DNA from: Candidatus Delongbacteria bacterium
GTDB taxonomy: Bacteria; UBA4055
Reading direction: 5' to 3'
DNA: 54,108 bases
Assembly (NCBI GenBank): GCA_016937995.1
Contig: JAFGVM010000016.1
Span: 165,224-219,331, forward strand
The notes beneath the pieces are model-generated. The model was not told the origin of the DNA and did no database searches. It saw only the letters and a program-made list of their open reading frames with translations. How positions within the stretch are numbered: position 1 is the first letter of the stretch; the number at the start of each line of letters is the position of its first letter. A program made the position numbers and the translations under genes. Below, in pieces: positions 41,838 through 51,380 of this stretch.

Positions 41838-42206
41838 TTAATCTTTATCTTCTCTGTCTTCATTTCTTTTTGCTGAAAGATCAATTGGAGCTAACTTGTC
41901 AAGTTCTTCCTGCTTCATGGCTCTTTTGTCAGTAACAATGGTCATAAAACGCAAGATATCAGCGTTAAGATTAAAATCTCTTTCAATCACTTTCGGGATC
42001 TCACTGCCGGCATTGTATTTGTAGTGAGTATAATAGCCTGTCGGCTTTTTTTTGATCGGATAAGCTAGTCTTTTCTTACCCCAATTTTCAATTTCAATTA
42101 TCTCTCCGTCTGATTTGATCATTTCCTCATACTTAGAGACAATCTCGTCGATCTTAGGTTGATCGAGAGCAGGATCGATGATGATCGTTGTTTCATACCT
42201 TCTCAT
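41838..42206 (-). CDS. rpsF: 30S ribosomal protein S6
   Basis: This 122-aa protein begins MRRYETTIIIDPALDQPKIDEIV and contains IENWGKKRLAYPIKKKPTGYYTHYKY, the S6 signature. Its acidic/basic mixed tail (SAKRNEDREDKD) is usual. AAAGGAG lies before the ATG. No ssb gene lies between rpsF and rpsR, as in many Bacteroidetes-like genomes. The leader may bind S6:S18 for autoregulation, but I could not identify that RNA motif with confidence. Confidence 0.96.
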   Translation of the reverse strand: MRRYETTIIIDPALDQPKIDEIVSKYEEMIKSDGEIIEIENWGKKRLAYPIKKKPTGYYTHYKYNAGSEIPKVIERDFNLNADILRFMTIVTDKRAMKQEELDKLAPIDLSAKRNEDREDKD

Positions 42207-42270
42207 TTTTTCTCCTTTTGGACTGTTTAAGGCTGAAAATCTAAGATTCCCAGCAAGAATTTGTACGCCA

Positions 42271-42299
42271 AATGTAATCTATTTTTTATTTTATGTCAA
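42271..42299 (-). promoter_or_regulatory. Sigma70-type promoter of rpsF-rpsR-rplI
   Basis: On the minus strand TTGACA (42299-42294), 17 bases, TACATT (42276-42271), about 65 bases before the rpsF start. Confidence 0.75.
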
Positions 42300-42316
42300 T
42301 ATTTTTATTAATATTC

Positions 42317-44476
42317 TTATAGCAGTGGTGCAATTACAAGCGCAACTACTGATGTAAGTTTTAATAATATGTTCAAAGATGGTCCGGATGTATCTTTAAA
42401 TGGATCACCTACAGTATCACCGACTACAGAAGCTTTATGTGCTGCTCCACCCTTTTCGTATTTGAAATCATCTATTGTAATTCCGCCCTCGATCTGTTTC
42501 TTTGCATTATCCCAGGCTCCACCGGTGTTAGATTGAAATATTGCTAGCAGAACTCCGCTTGAAGTAATACCTGCTAACAGTCCACCAAGCATTTCCGCTC
42601 CAAAAACAAACCCTACAAATACAACTGATGCTATTGCAAGTACACCAGGTAAGATCATACCTCTCATCGCAGCGTGAGTTGAAATTTTAATACAGGTTTC
42701 ATAGTCAGCTTTACCATCCGCTTCTTCGAAAGTGACCAGTTCGGCACCTTCGATCTTTGATTCATCTCCATTGTATTTTTTCATAAGAAGCAGAGCTGCT
42801 TTTAATTCAGGAATATCCTTAAACTGCCTTCTTACTTCCTCGACCATTGCCATAGCTGCAGAACCAACTGCCTTCATTGCAAAAGATGAAAATAAGAACG
42901 GAAGCATTGCTCCAACAAAAAGACCTGCCATCACTCTAGGATTGGCTATGTCGATCGAGTGTAATCCCGCCTGTTGCATATATGCAGCAAATAAAGCTAG
43001 AGCTGTTAAAGCAGCGGAAGCTATTGCAAATCCTTTACCAATCGCTGCTGTTGTGTTACCTACTGCATCAAGTTTATCAGTTCTTTCACGTACTTCTTTC
43101 GGCTGCTGTGACATTTCAGCTATACCACCTGCATTGTCAGAAATAGGGCCATATGCATCGACCGCTAATTGAATACCTGTGTTTGCAAGCATACCAAGTG
43201 CTGCTATTGCGATACCGTATAATCCGGCAAATTGATATGCTCCCATTATCGCTCCTGCAATAAGAATAACCGGAACAGCTGTAGATTCAAATCCAACACC
43301 TATACCTGCAATAATGTTGGTTGCTGATCCTGTTTTTGACTGAGCAACTATTGACAACACCGGTTTACCGCATAATCTTGTATAGTACTCAGTAGATAAT
43401 CCTACTAAAAGTCCAGCTACAAGACCGATAATTGTTGCATAGAACACTCCCATTGCTGTAAAAGTTATGCCATTGTATACCCAACTTACTGGAAGGAATT
43501 TGTTGATAATAAAGTAAAATGCCACTATCATGATAGCGGATGATCCAAATTCTCCGATATTTAAAGCTGTTTGTGGATTTCCACCCTCTTTTACTCTTAC
43601 CATGAAAGTACCAAGGATCGATACAATAATACCTACCGCAGCAAGTATTAAAGGTAGAACAACAGCAGCCATAGGATTTTCTTTAAAAGCATCAAGCTTG
43701 AAGAATGCTAGTCCAAGAACCATTGATCCTATGATCGATCCTACATATGATTCGAACAGATCCGCACCCATTCCGGCAACATCGCCAACATTGTCACCAA
43801 CGTTATCTGCGATAGTAGCAGGATTTAAAGGATGATCTTCCGGTATACCAGCTTCAACTTTTCCTACAAGATCTGCACCCACATCTGCAGCTTTAGTATA
43901 AATACCTCCGCCTACTCTTGCAAAAAGAGCTATAGAAGACGCTCCTAGAGAAAAACCTGTGATAACGTTTATGATCTTTTGGGCATCAAGAAGTTCTTCC
44001 CATCCCCATAGATTGCCGTATATTAAGTATAGAGCACCTAAACCGAACACACCTAGACCTACTACTGATAATCCCATAACAGAACCACCTGTAAAGGCAA
44101 TTGACAGTGCTTTTTCCAATCCGGTTATCGCAGCCTGGGTTGTTCTGTAGTTAGCTTTGGTGGCAACTTTCATTCCAATATATCCGGCCAATGCTGAACT
44201 TACTGCACCAAGTATGAAAGATATTGCCACTAGAGCACTACTGTCTTCTTTGCCTGTGTTTACCCAGGCTAATAGTGCGGCAACTACAATAACAAAATAA
44301 GCTAAAACAGAGTATTCTGTTTTTAGAAAAGCCATTGCTCCTTTGTTGATCGCTGCTCCAATTTTTTGCATTTTCACAGAACCCTTGTCCTGTTTCTCGA
44401 TCCAGAAAGACCTGTAAAAAGCAAACGCTAGTCCAAATAATCCGAGGATAGGTATCCAATACTTGATGTCAGTCAT
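42317..44476 (-). CDS. hppA: Membrane-bound pyrophosphatase (H+ or Na+ pumping), K+-dependent type
   Basis: This 719-aa protein with about 16 membrane helices couples pyrophosphate hydrolysis to ion pumping. The substrate site is complete: [45 protein letters not shown], and the C-terminal [24 protein letters not shown]. The motif [11 protein letters not shown] has Ala, not Lys, at the position that separates K+-dependent from K+-independent enzymes, so K+ stimulation is expected. Whether it pumps H+, Na+ or both cannot be decided. AGGTG precedes the ATG; the gene starts 19 bases after pth and is probably co-transcribed. Confidence 0.96.
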   Translation of the reverse strand: MTDIKYWIPILGLFGLAFAFYRSFWIEKQDKGSVKMQKIGAAINKGAMAFLKTEYSVLAYFVIVVAALLAWVNTGKEDSSALVAISFILGAVSSALAGYIGMKVATKANYRTTQAAITGLEKALSIAFTGGSVMGLSVVGLGVFGLGALYLIYGNLWGWEELLDAQKIINVITGFSLGASSIALFARVGGGIYTKAADVGADLVGKVEAGIPEDHPLNPATIADNVGDNVGDVAGMGADLFESYVGSIIGSMVLGLAFFKLDAFKENPMAAVVLPLILAAVGIIVSILGTFMVRVKEGGNPQTALNIGEFGSSAIMIVAFYFIINKFLPVSWVYNGITFTAMGVFYATIIGLVAGLLVGLSTEYYTRLCGKPVLSIVAQSKTGSATNIIAGIGVGFESTAVPVILIAGAIMGAYQFAGLYGIAIAALGMLANTGIQLAVDAYGPISDNAGGIAEMSQQPKEVRERTDKLDAVGNTTAAIGKGFAIASAALTALALFAAYMQQAGLHSIDIANPRVMAGLFVGAMLPFLFSSFAMKAVGSAAMAMVEEVRRQFKDIPELKAALLLMKKYNGDESKIEGAELVTFEEADGKADYETCIKISTHAAMRGMILPGVLAIASVVFVGFVFGAEMLGGLLAGITSSGVLLAIFQSNTGGAWDNAKKQIEGGITIDDFKYEKGGAAHKASVVGDTVGDPFKDTSGPSLNILLKLTSVVALVIAPLL

Positions 44477-44495
44477 AGTTTCACCTATTTTTTAT

Positions 44496-45092
44496 TTAAT
44501 TATTTTCAATTTTCCCGTTAAAAATATTCATTGATCTGTCAATTCCGTCACTTATCATCAATTCAATTGCACTTACTGATCTTTCAAGAATATCATTCAT
44601 ATCTTCTCTGATCTTTTCTGGTATCACACTGAGAACCAAGTCCGGCAATACATCAGGATTTTTCTCTAGTATTCCCGCAATAATATCTGTTCTAAAGCCT
44701 ATTCTAAGTCTTGGAAATTCTATAGTGTCCAGAGAATTAATAATGGATTTTATACCATTATGTCCCCCTGCAGTTCCAGACTTTCTTAATCTTATTGTGT
44801 TCATAGCTAGATTAATGTCATCATATACCACAAGAAGATCATCTATTCCGGCACCATAATATTCAAGCACCTCTTTTACTGCGATACCTGACAAATTCAT
44901 ATACGTTACAGGTTTCACAATAACAACTTTCTTAAAATTAACAAAGCCGGTAGCGGAATAATATTTCCCTTTGCCGGCTTTAAAATTTAAATCATGTTTT
45001 ATTGCAAATCTATCTACAGCCATGAACCCCAGATTATGCCAAGTATTTGAATACTTCGCACCGGGATTTCCTAATCCGATTATAATTTGCAT
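44496..45092 (-). CDS. pth: Peptidyl-tRNA hydrolase
   Basis: Pth releases tRNA from peptidyl-tRNA that drops off the ribosome. The 198-aa protein has IIGLGNPGAKYSNTWHNLGFMAVD with the catalytic His, KPVTYMNLSG, LVVYDDINLAMNTIRLRKSGTAGGHNGIKSI with the conserved Asp and Asn, and FPRLRIGF. It follows rplY by 41 bases, the common bacterial gene pair. Confidence 0.96.
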   Translation of the reverse strand: MQIIIGLGNPGAKYSNTWHNLGFMAVDRFAIKHDLNFKAGKGKYYSATGFVNFKKVVIVKPVTYMNLSGIAVKEVLEYYGAGIDDLLVVYDDINLAMNTIRLRKSGTAGGHNGIKSIINSLDTIEFPRLRIGFRTDIIAGILEKNPDVLPDLVLSVIPEKIREDMNDILERSVSAIELMISDGIDRSMNIFNGKIENN

Positions 45093-45133
45093 AGTACTTC
45101 TTATTTCAATGTTCGATAACAGAAGAAATTATA

Positions 45134-45796
45134 CTACTCGCTTTTTTCTTCTCCACCATCAGTTTCAGAATCGCCTTCAGCTCCTTCTTCAACCTCTTCG
45201 CCTTCAGCTCCTTCTTCTCCTTCTTCTTCTTCACCTGCTGCGACAGCTGCTCTAGTTAATGAAACACCACACAACAACATGCTTCCAGGAGAAACAACTG
45301 TAACGTTTTCTCTAACTACATCAGAAGCATGAACAGTATGTGTTAATTTCAATCCTGTAACATCGATCACAATTTCATCAGGAACATTTTTAGGAAGAGC
45401 AGAAATCATAAGATATCTTGAGTTTATGATCAATACACCACCTTGATTCTTAACTCCCTCAGCCACACCTTCGTATCTTAAAGGTATCTGTAATTTTGTC
45501 TCTTTTCCAGGTGTTAAACCAACGACATCAGCATGAACAAGAGCCCAAGTCACTGGATGACGTTGAACCTCTCTTAGAATGACCATGTGATCTTCACCGT
45601 CGATTTCTAAAGTGTGAACTTTTTTACCTGATTTAATAGCTTTGTTTAATTCTTTCTCGTTTAGAAAAAAAGTTTTGTTTTCCTTAATTTCCGGACCGTA
45701 AAGGTTCGCAGGGATCAATCCTTTTTTTCTTTCATTTTTCAGTTCAACCTTTCCGGTTACTTTTCTGACCAGTCCGATCAATTTGCTTTCAGCCAT
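45134..45796 (-). CDS. rplY: 50S ribosomal protein L25/CTC with acidic tail
   Basis: This 220-aa protein of the general-stress L25 (CTC/TL5) type has an N-terminal 5S rRNA-binding domain (GLIPANLYGPEIKENKTFFLNEKELNKAI, VILREVQRHPVTWALVHADVV) and a C-terminal CTC beta domain (NQGGVLIINSRYLMISALPKNVPDEIVIDVT). The last 35 residues are nearly all Glu, Gly, Asp and Ala. AGAGGT precedes the ATG. It begins a unit with pth and hppA after a terminator following tRNA-Gln. Confidence 0.95.
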   Translation of the reverse strand: MAESKLIGLVRKVTGKVELKNERKKGLIPANLYGPEIKENKTFFLNEKELNKAIKSGKKVHTLEIDGEDHMVILREVQRHPVTWALVHADVVGLTPGKETKLQIPLRYEGVAEGVKNQGGVLIINSRYLMISALPKNVPDEIVIDVTGLKLTHTVHASDVVRENVTVVSPGSMLLCGVSLTRAAVAAGEEEEGEEGAEGEEVEEGAEGDSETDGGEEKSE

Positions 45797-45828
45797 CTTA
45801 ATCTACCTCTATCTTAATTCTATTATTT

Positions 45829-45862
45829 ATAAATAAAACAAGAGCCTTTGTTTTAAGACTCT
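45829..45862 (-). terminator. Probable terminator after tRNA-Gln
   Basis: On the minus strand AGAGTCTT / AAGGCTCT (one T-G pair) with a 6-base loop is followed by TGTTTTATTT. It separates tRNA-Gln from rplY. Confidence 0.65.
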
Positions 45863-45874
45863 CGATCATATTAG

Positions 45875-45946
45875 CAGGGGTAGCAGGATTCGAACCTACG
45901 CATGTCGAGACCAAAACCCGATGCCTTACCGCTTGGCTATACCCCT
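45875..45946 (-). tRNA. tRNA-Gln (TTG)
   Basis: The 72-nt body has acceptor AGGGGTA / TACCCCT, D arm TAGCCAAGCGGTAAGGC, anticodon loop TTTTGGT with anticodon TTG at 45914-45912, T arm with GGTTCGAATCC, and discriminator G. The following bases are CTA, so CCA is not encoded. It lies ten bases downstream of spoVG on the same strand. Confidence 0.95.
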
Positions 45947-45956
45947 AGCACAAAAC

Positions 45957-46253
45957 TTATTCAGCTTCCACTGATTCGTTTACTTGATTTGACACTTCTT
46001 CAGCATATTTATCAAGGATCTCTTTTTCAAGCCTTATTCTGAAATCATCTACAATTGGATGAGCAATATCTTTGTAGCTTCCATCAGGTAATTTTCTACT
46101 TGGCATACATACGAACAATCCGTCTTTACCGTTAATTACTTTAAGTCCTCTTACGATAAACACATCATCAAATGTAACATGTACAAATGCCTTAAGCTTC
46201 TCTTCGTTTCTTAAATTAATTCTGATCTCGGTTAATTCCACTCTATCCTCCAC
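45957..46253 (-). CDS. spoVG: SpoVG-family RNA/DNA-binding regulator
   Basis: This 98-aa protein starts MEDRVELTEIRINLRNEEKLKAFVHVTFDD and contains FIVRGLKVINGKDGLFVCMPSRK and DIAHPIVDDFRIRLEKEIL, the SpoVG signature. Family members bind RNA and DNA and regulate cell division, virulence or metabolism; the name does not imply spores. Its ATG overlaps the ispE stop by one base, so translation is coupled, an arrangement also common in spirochaetes and Firmicutes. Confidence 0.95.
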   Translation of the reverse strand: MEDRVELTEIRINLRNEEKLKAFVHVTFDDVFIVRGLKVINGKDGLFVCMPSRKLPDGSYKDIAHPIVDDFRIRLEKEILDKYAEEVSNQVNESVEAE

Positions 46254-47095
46254 TATACTTTAACGGCTTTTACAAAGTAATTCTGATCTATAAGGTTTTT
46301 TGCATTTTTCAGTTTTAATTCATCTCTGAAAAAACCAAAAACCGATGAGCCACTGCCTGACATTGCTGCAAATTCAGCACCTTTGTTAAGCAAAGCATTC
46401 TTAATCGTTTCTATTTCAGCATGTTCTTTGAACACGTAACTCTCGAAGTCGTTGATAAATTCATCATATTTCAGATGAACATCACTGCTTGATTTCAAGG
46501 CAAGGGCAAATATACCATTTTGAGAATTTTTTGTCAAGTTCAAATTTAAATTTCTATAGGCTTCTGATGTATCCACATGAATGTTGGGATATACTAAAAG
46601 TATATAGCCATCTGTCAAAACCGGGTTTATCGAAGTGAGTTTTTCTCCTATGCCGGTTGCCGCTGCACAACCACCTTTAATGAAAAATGGTACATCTGCC
46701 CCAAGCTTAATACCTAATAATTCCAATTTCTCTTCCGTTAAATTCAAACCCCATAGATCGTTCAGGGCTTTTAAAACTGTTGCAGCATCTGAAGATCCTC
46801 CGCCAAGACCGGCTCCGATTGGAATATTCTTCATTAAAAGTATATTACATCCATATGTAATATTAAACTCATTTTTTAATATCTCAGCAGCTTTTATACA
46901 AATATTTTTACCTTCCGGAATAAAAATCCCTGTACTCTCAAAATTGATATTTCCATTTGAATTTGAATTTATTTCGATTTCATCATAGAGAGGGATCTCC
47001 TGAAAGATGGTTTCAAGTTCATGATAACCATTTGGCAATTTACCGGTGATTCTCAGATGGATATTTATCTTGCAATTAGCGTTGTATAAAGGCAT
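46253..47095 (-). CDS. ispE: 4-diphosphocytidyl-2-C-methyl-D-erythritol kinase
   Basis: IspE phosphorylates CDP-ME in the non-mevalonate isoprenoid pathway, two steps before MEcPP is reduced and one before IspF. The 280-aa GHMP kinase has the ATP loop PIGAGLGGGSSDAATVLKAL, the N-terminal ANCKINIHLRITGKLPNGYHELETIFQ and the C-terminal MSGSGSSVFGFF. Its ATG follows directly on the lolA TAG with AAGGA upstream. Confidence 0.96.
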   Translation of the reverse strand: MPLYNANCKINIHLRITGKLPNGYHELETIFQEIPLYDEIEINSNSNGNINFESTGIFIPEGKNICIKAAEILKNEFNITYGCNILLMKNIPIGAGLGGGSSDAATVLKALNDLWGLNLTEEKLELLGIKLGADVPFFIKGGCAAATGIGEKLTSINPVLTDGYILLVYPNIHVDTSEAYRNLNLNLTKNSQNGIFALALKSSSDVHLKYDEFINDFESYVFKEHAEIETIKNALLNKGAEFAAMSGSGSSVFGFFRDELKLKNAKNLIDQNYFVKAVKV

Positions 47096-47731
47096 CTATT
47101 TTTTCCTTAGATCTATTACCTCTGCTTTATCAGGTTTTGTATAAATGAATTTATCCTGTGTGATCTCTTTGTTTATTAACATGTTTGATAAAAAATATGT
47201 AGTTTTATTCTCATCAAGATCAAAGCATTCGATCTCAAAAGGTACGAACTCTTCATTAACCTTAACTTTCAGTTTATTAATGAATCTTTCATTTTCTTCA
47301 GGTGATACTAAATTCAGAACATAGAATTTATTTTCCCCTTCCACTTTCTCAAAGAAATCTTTCATTTCATATATATCAGTGAATTCAAATATCAATTGTC
47401 CGGGTAGTATGGTATTATCGTTATCTTTGATATTTTCGATAAGTACCTGATCATTCTCGGACGAATATCTCCATACTGTCTTTCCATCAGAGAAAATAAA
47501 ATCTTTATCAAGTTCAATTCTGAAAATATCAGTATCCTTCATATAAAATTTTCCTGAGACCTTTGTTTCCTCTTCCGCAAGCTCCCATATTTGCACCTGA
47601 GCAAAATCCGATTCAAAAGTTTTGATCGATGCTATCTTTTCTTTTATCCCTGATAATATTTTATCTCCGGAGATCGAGAACAAATTTGAGAATAAAATTA
47701 TTATCGCAAGTAAATATATCGTCTTTCTCAT
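47096..47731 (-). CDS. lolA: LolA-family outer-membrane lipoprotein carrier
   Basis: This 211-aa periplasmic protein has a signal peptide (MRKTIYLLAIIILFSNLFSIS) and then KIASIKTFESDFAQVQIWELAEEETKVSGKFYMKDTDIFRIEL, the start of the LolA half-barrel that shuttles lipoproteins to the outer membrane. LIENIKDNDNTILPGQLIF and PFEIECFDLDENKTTYFLSN fit later strands. AAGGTG precedes the ATG. It is the first gene of the lolA-ispE-spoVG-tRNA-Gln unit. Confidence 0.88.
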   Translation of the reverse strand: MRKTIYLLAIIILFSNLFSISGDKILSGIKEKIASIKTFESDFAQVQIWELAEEETKVSGKFYMKDTDIFRIELDKDFIFSDGKTVWRYSSENDQVLIENIKDNDNTILPGQLIFEFTDIYEMKDFFEKVEGENKFYVLNLVSPEENERFINKLKVKVNEEFVPFEIECFDLDENKTTYFLSNMLINKEITQDKFIYTKPDKAEVIDLRKK

Positions 47732-47840
47732 GGTATCACCTTATTTTTTACACTTGCTTCAAAATTAATGATTATAGTTCCAAAGAGCAAAGGAAAAAGA
47801 ATTACTTCTTAAACAAAAGGTAAATTATTTAGGTTCAAAT

Positions 47841-47873
47841 AAGAAAGGTGGTTCACAAATAACCACCTTTCTT
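47841..47873. terminator. Strong hairpin downstream of the C13 peptidase gene
   Basis: AAGAAAGGTGGTT / AACCACCTTTCTT, a 13-bp stem with a 7-base loop, lies about 40 bases past the stop of the minus-strand 47913-51082 gene. Only short T runs follow (TTATTT), so termination is plausible but not certain. Confidence 0.6.
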
Positions 47874-47880
47874 AATTTAT

Positions 47881-47907
47881 TGTCACCCTGAATTTATTTC
47901 AGGATAT
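47881..47907. repeat. Dispersed intergenic repeat (TGTCACCCTGAA...TTCAGG)
   Basis: TGTCACCCTGAATTTATTTC then AGGATAT, with CCTGAA / TTCAGG arms. This resembles a widespread TGTCA...TTCAG intergenic element and shares the TGTCA end with the 17837 and 23242 elements. Confidence 0.5.
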
Positions 47908-47912
47908 TACTT

Positions 47913-50900
47913 TTACTTCGTTAAAATCATCTTTTTAGTAATACTCGTACCATTTGCCTCAAGAGTATAGAAATACATACCTGAGTTAAAATTACTTGCA
48001 TCAAAGCAAACTGTATGAATTCCTGCTTCTTTACTTTCATTTACAAGCTCTGAGACTAATTGTCCATTGATGTTATAGACACATAATTTCACATCGCTTG
48101 CTGTCGGTAATGCAAATTTTATTTGTGTAACTGGGTTAAATGGGTTCGGATAGTTCTGATACAATGTATGCTCTGTAGGTAAAGTCGTACCAGTTATATC
48201 AGATTTGTCTTCTCCACCTTTATTTGCACTTTCAGTTAACTTATCAAGCAGATCGTTAAGATTATCTGAGTGATCTACAGTTGATCTACCTTTGCCCTGA
48301 TTCTCAAGATCTTTTAACATATTGGCTATGCCTATATTGATTTCTGCCAAAATAATCTCTTCATCATTATCAGCTTCTGCTTTCATCTCTTCAGCTACTA
48401 CAATTGCATCATCGAATCTTTTTCCCTTTATATGTGTTGCGACTTTCCTTCCTTTAAAGAATTTTTTATGTGATGTTTCTTCTGATGCAATAGCGGCATC
48501 GTACATAGTAATAAGTTCGTTATTATCCAGTCCTTCCTGCTCATACAAATAAGGCAATCTTGACATAGCAACATAGTATTCAGGTGTATCAACATATTTA
48601 TCGATAATATGCTCATACAGATTTATAGCAGGATTGATCTTATCATTCGATTCTAGATTTAAAGCATTCGAAATAATTCTGCTTTCTTCAGATATTGACT
48701 GCATAATTTCTGATTGTACAATATCAGTACCACATGGAGCTGAGTAATATGGTGTATAATCAAGTGTATAATTAGGATGGTCGTAGAAATAATCATCATC
48801 AATTACCTCATAACCCCAGAAATTATATTGTACATCCATAACTATATATTGATCTCTAATATCTTTTTGACCTATTGAGATTGCAGGGAAATTCGGACTT
48901 GAATATACATCGTTATTTCTCATATAAATATTACCTGTTGGGTTTATACCTATATGTGCACTTGGAAATAGAGATGAATTACTTTCATAAGCATTTTTTT
49001 CAAAAACACAGTTCGCACTTTTATAAATTGGTATTTGATCTTCTGTACTGATAAGTAAAGGCATAGCATCATTTCCGGAGATGACCATACCGTAATGTTT
49101 ACTATATGTCATTTCACAACCTGAAACAACTGGTGAACAAAGCAAAAAATAAGTTCCAATATTGAAGTGAGTAATATTGTTATTACTGAATGTACCATCA
49201 GCACCGGTGATCATTATACCTGTTCCTTCATCAGTGCCATACAATGTATTATTTTCAATTATATACTTGTATCCTGAATTCATACTCAACAGATCAATTC
49301 CGTTTACACAGTTTTCAAAATCAGAATTGGTTACTTCAAATTTCATCATTCCGTCACCCTGAATAGCAGTAACAGCATCATGTATATTTACACTGTTTAA
49401 AGTAACTGTACTACCTGTAAGACAATTTATACCCAGCCAGTAGCCTAAAATATCAGTACATGAAAATGTTGTACCATTTGCTAATAGTTCTCCTTTATTC
49501 ATAACTACGATCTCTGCACCTTCCGATGCTTCAATAACGGATCCTGAATTTAGAATAAGGTCAGCATCATTTTCTACAACTAATTTTGAATCAGTTCCTA
49601 AATCAATATTCGAGCCTGCCAACATAATAAAATCTGATATCTGTAAATGTAATTCTGAAGAATTTGCTATATCTAATTTTGCATTTTCAGGAAATTTTAT
49701 ATCCCCTATTATAGATGCATTGCCTTCTACTTCTACGATTGCACCAGGCTCAATTGTTAAGTTACTACCGTAGTCGATAAAAATCTCTGAAGCATCTTTT
49801 AATTTTAACACAGCTCCACTTTGAACAACTAAATTATATCCAGATGAAATATTGATCTTGCGACCTTCTAATAAAGTTGTATGTGAATTGTCAATCAGGA
49901 TCAGATCATTATTTACTACATTAAGGTCAGCTGATATACCCATCAAACCTCTTAATCTATAATCTGCATAATTGTTGAAAATTAATGTAGGATACAACAA
50001 GGAAGTAGTTGAACCAATGTTATCTTGGTCTGAAAAAACTGACTTTTGTGTAATTATTGAGTTATGATTATCTAACCAAATTGAACTTTCTTCAATTGTA
50101 ACTACACCATCATAGTTAATATCAGTTTCTTCCATGATGTTAAACCATTCAAAATCAGCACTTGCTGATGGTCTCTGATATTCGTATGGATGATCCCCAA
50201 TATTTCTTCGTACTTCATCTAGAGCAAAAGGTCTATTCCCTGCTGTTGATGTATATAAATGTACAGTGAATTCATCATGATAAACACATTCATCAGGATA
50301 AGCTTCAAATAAATGCTCAAATTCTATACCTGTCCCAAACGAATAAGACTGTTCTGTCCATGCTTTATCATCTGCTAAAGTTGATTCTTCAGTCATTTTA
50401 CAAGCACTATTCATAATTTTGTTACTACCATCACTCATAAGTTCAAAATCGTCAATGAAATTCTCTGAATGACATTGCCCCAACCAAAATACTTTTTTAT
50501 TAGCAGGAACAAGTTCAATAATATCTGCTAAATCATTATCACTTATTGTAGGTCGATAAAATTCATAAAATGGTTCCTCATATATGAGCATAACACCCTC
50601 TTCTGGTTGGTCTTCTTCAAATTCATAACCACCGTGTGAGATAGTAGAAACCAATAAGAAATCATCTTGGGTCATAACAGTTGACAATGAATCAAATATG
50701 TCTTCAATGTTTTCAATTGATGCAGATGAATAAGCTAGTTGTTTAAAATCTTCACTTTGCTCTTCATAGTTGAATCCATATTCTTGGTAATAATCCATCC
50801 AGTACTGATCGGGAATCATATATGGTTGTCCAGCTTTCAATGGATAATCTTTTCCATTTGCGTATAAAAAATATACCTTGTCAGGTGAAAAACCTTGGTC

Positions 50901-51082
50901 TTTCACTAATAAATGCCACATTAATACTGTATCATTCCACCATTTATAATAAATAGCTTTTTGTTCATATCGGTCTTATTGTATCTGTCATCTCCAGTTA
51001 TTACTACAGCATACTTGTCTGCACAGATTATTTTGCTAACCATAATGAGCATTAGCACCAACATTATTAGTTTCTTTAACAT
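47913..51082 (-). pseudogene. Type IX-secreted C13/caspase-like cysteine peptidase with beta-helix repeats; 5' frameshift
   Basis: The start at 51082 has AAAGGAG upstream and encodes a signal peptide (MLKKLIMLVLMLIMVSKIICA) and KYAVVITGDDRYNK, the first strand of a C13/caspase-like domain. That frame stops soon after. The continuing domain (DRYEQKAIYYKWWNDTVLMWHLL) is in another frame, open to 47913. One missing base near AATAAG (50980-50975) would join them into about 1,056 aa. Catalytic His is in ISHGGYEF and Cys in WLGQCHSENF. An EF-hand/dockerin-like loop DINYDGVVTIEE follows, then parallel beta-helix repeats, an alpha-helical (TPR-like) part, and a C-terminal type IX sorting domain (LYQNYPNPFNPVTQIKF ... 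KKMILTK). An uninterrupted 1,002-aa frame from ATG 50921 lacks the signal peptide, so the product as read would not be exported. Sequencing error is possible. Confidence 0.8.
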
Positions 51083-51380
51083 GTTGTCTCCTTTTTTTTA
51101 CTTTTTATTGTTGAAGTACCACCTTGCATTATAATAAAGGTTATAATAGAATTATCATTACCACCTTTAATTTTAATAAATACAGGGGCGAAGTAGTAAT
51201 TTATCAAATTACTCGGTAGTTAGATTTACTAATCTTAAGGTGAGATATTTAAATCAATTTTTTGATATGATATTTTCTGTTTTTAAGCTCCTCCCTTTAT
51301 TTTGATTTTTCTATCCTAATCATCTCGAACATTGATGCTATGCTGTAATATGTATTTAAGCGAACTTACCTCTGTAGCTT
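51083..51380. other. Intergenic region upstream of the C13 peptidase gene
   Basis: It contains a direct repeat TACCACCTT at 51117-51125 and 51159-51167 (42 bases apart) flanking a TATAAT-like box on the minus strand (51133-51128), and a hairpin AGTAATTT / AAATTACT near 51191-51211. There is no ORF or RNA gene that I can support. Confidence 0.4.

Noticed and set aside
42207-42270. S6:S18-binding leader RNA before rpsF
   Set aside because: Expected from other bacteria, but I could not match the leader to the known helix and CCG loop.
42732-43172. 146-codon open frame antisense to hppA (and similar ones at 43530-43835 and 43959-44150)
   Set aside because: These mirror the codon pattern of the pyrophosphatase on the opposite strand and have no independent support.
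45957-46253. spoVG as evidence for spore formation
   Set aside because: SpoVG is widespread in non-sporulating bacteria beside ispE and no other sporulation gene is present.
50921-51082. Programmed ribosomal frameshift in the C13 peptidase gene
   Set aside because: The junction AATAAGACC is not a recognised slippery site and no downstream pseudoknot is obvious; a missing base is simpler.
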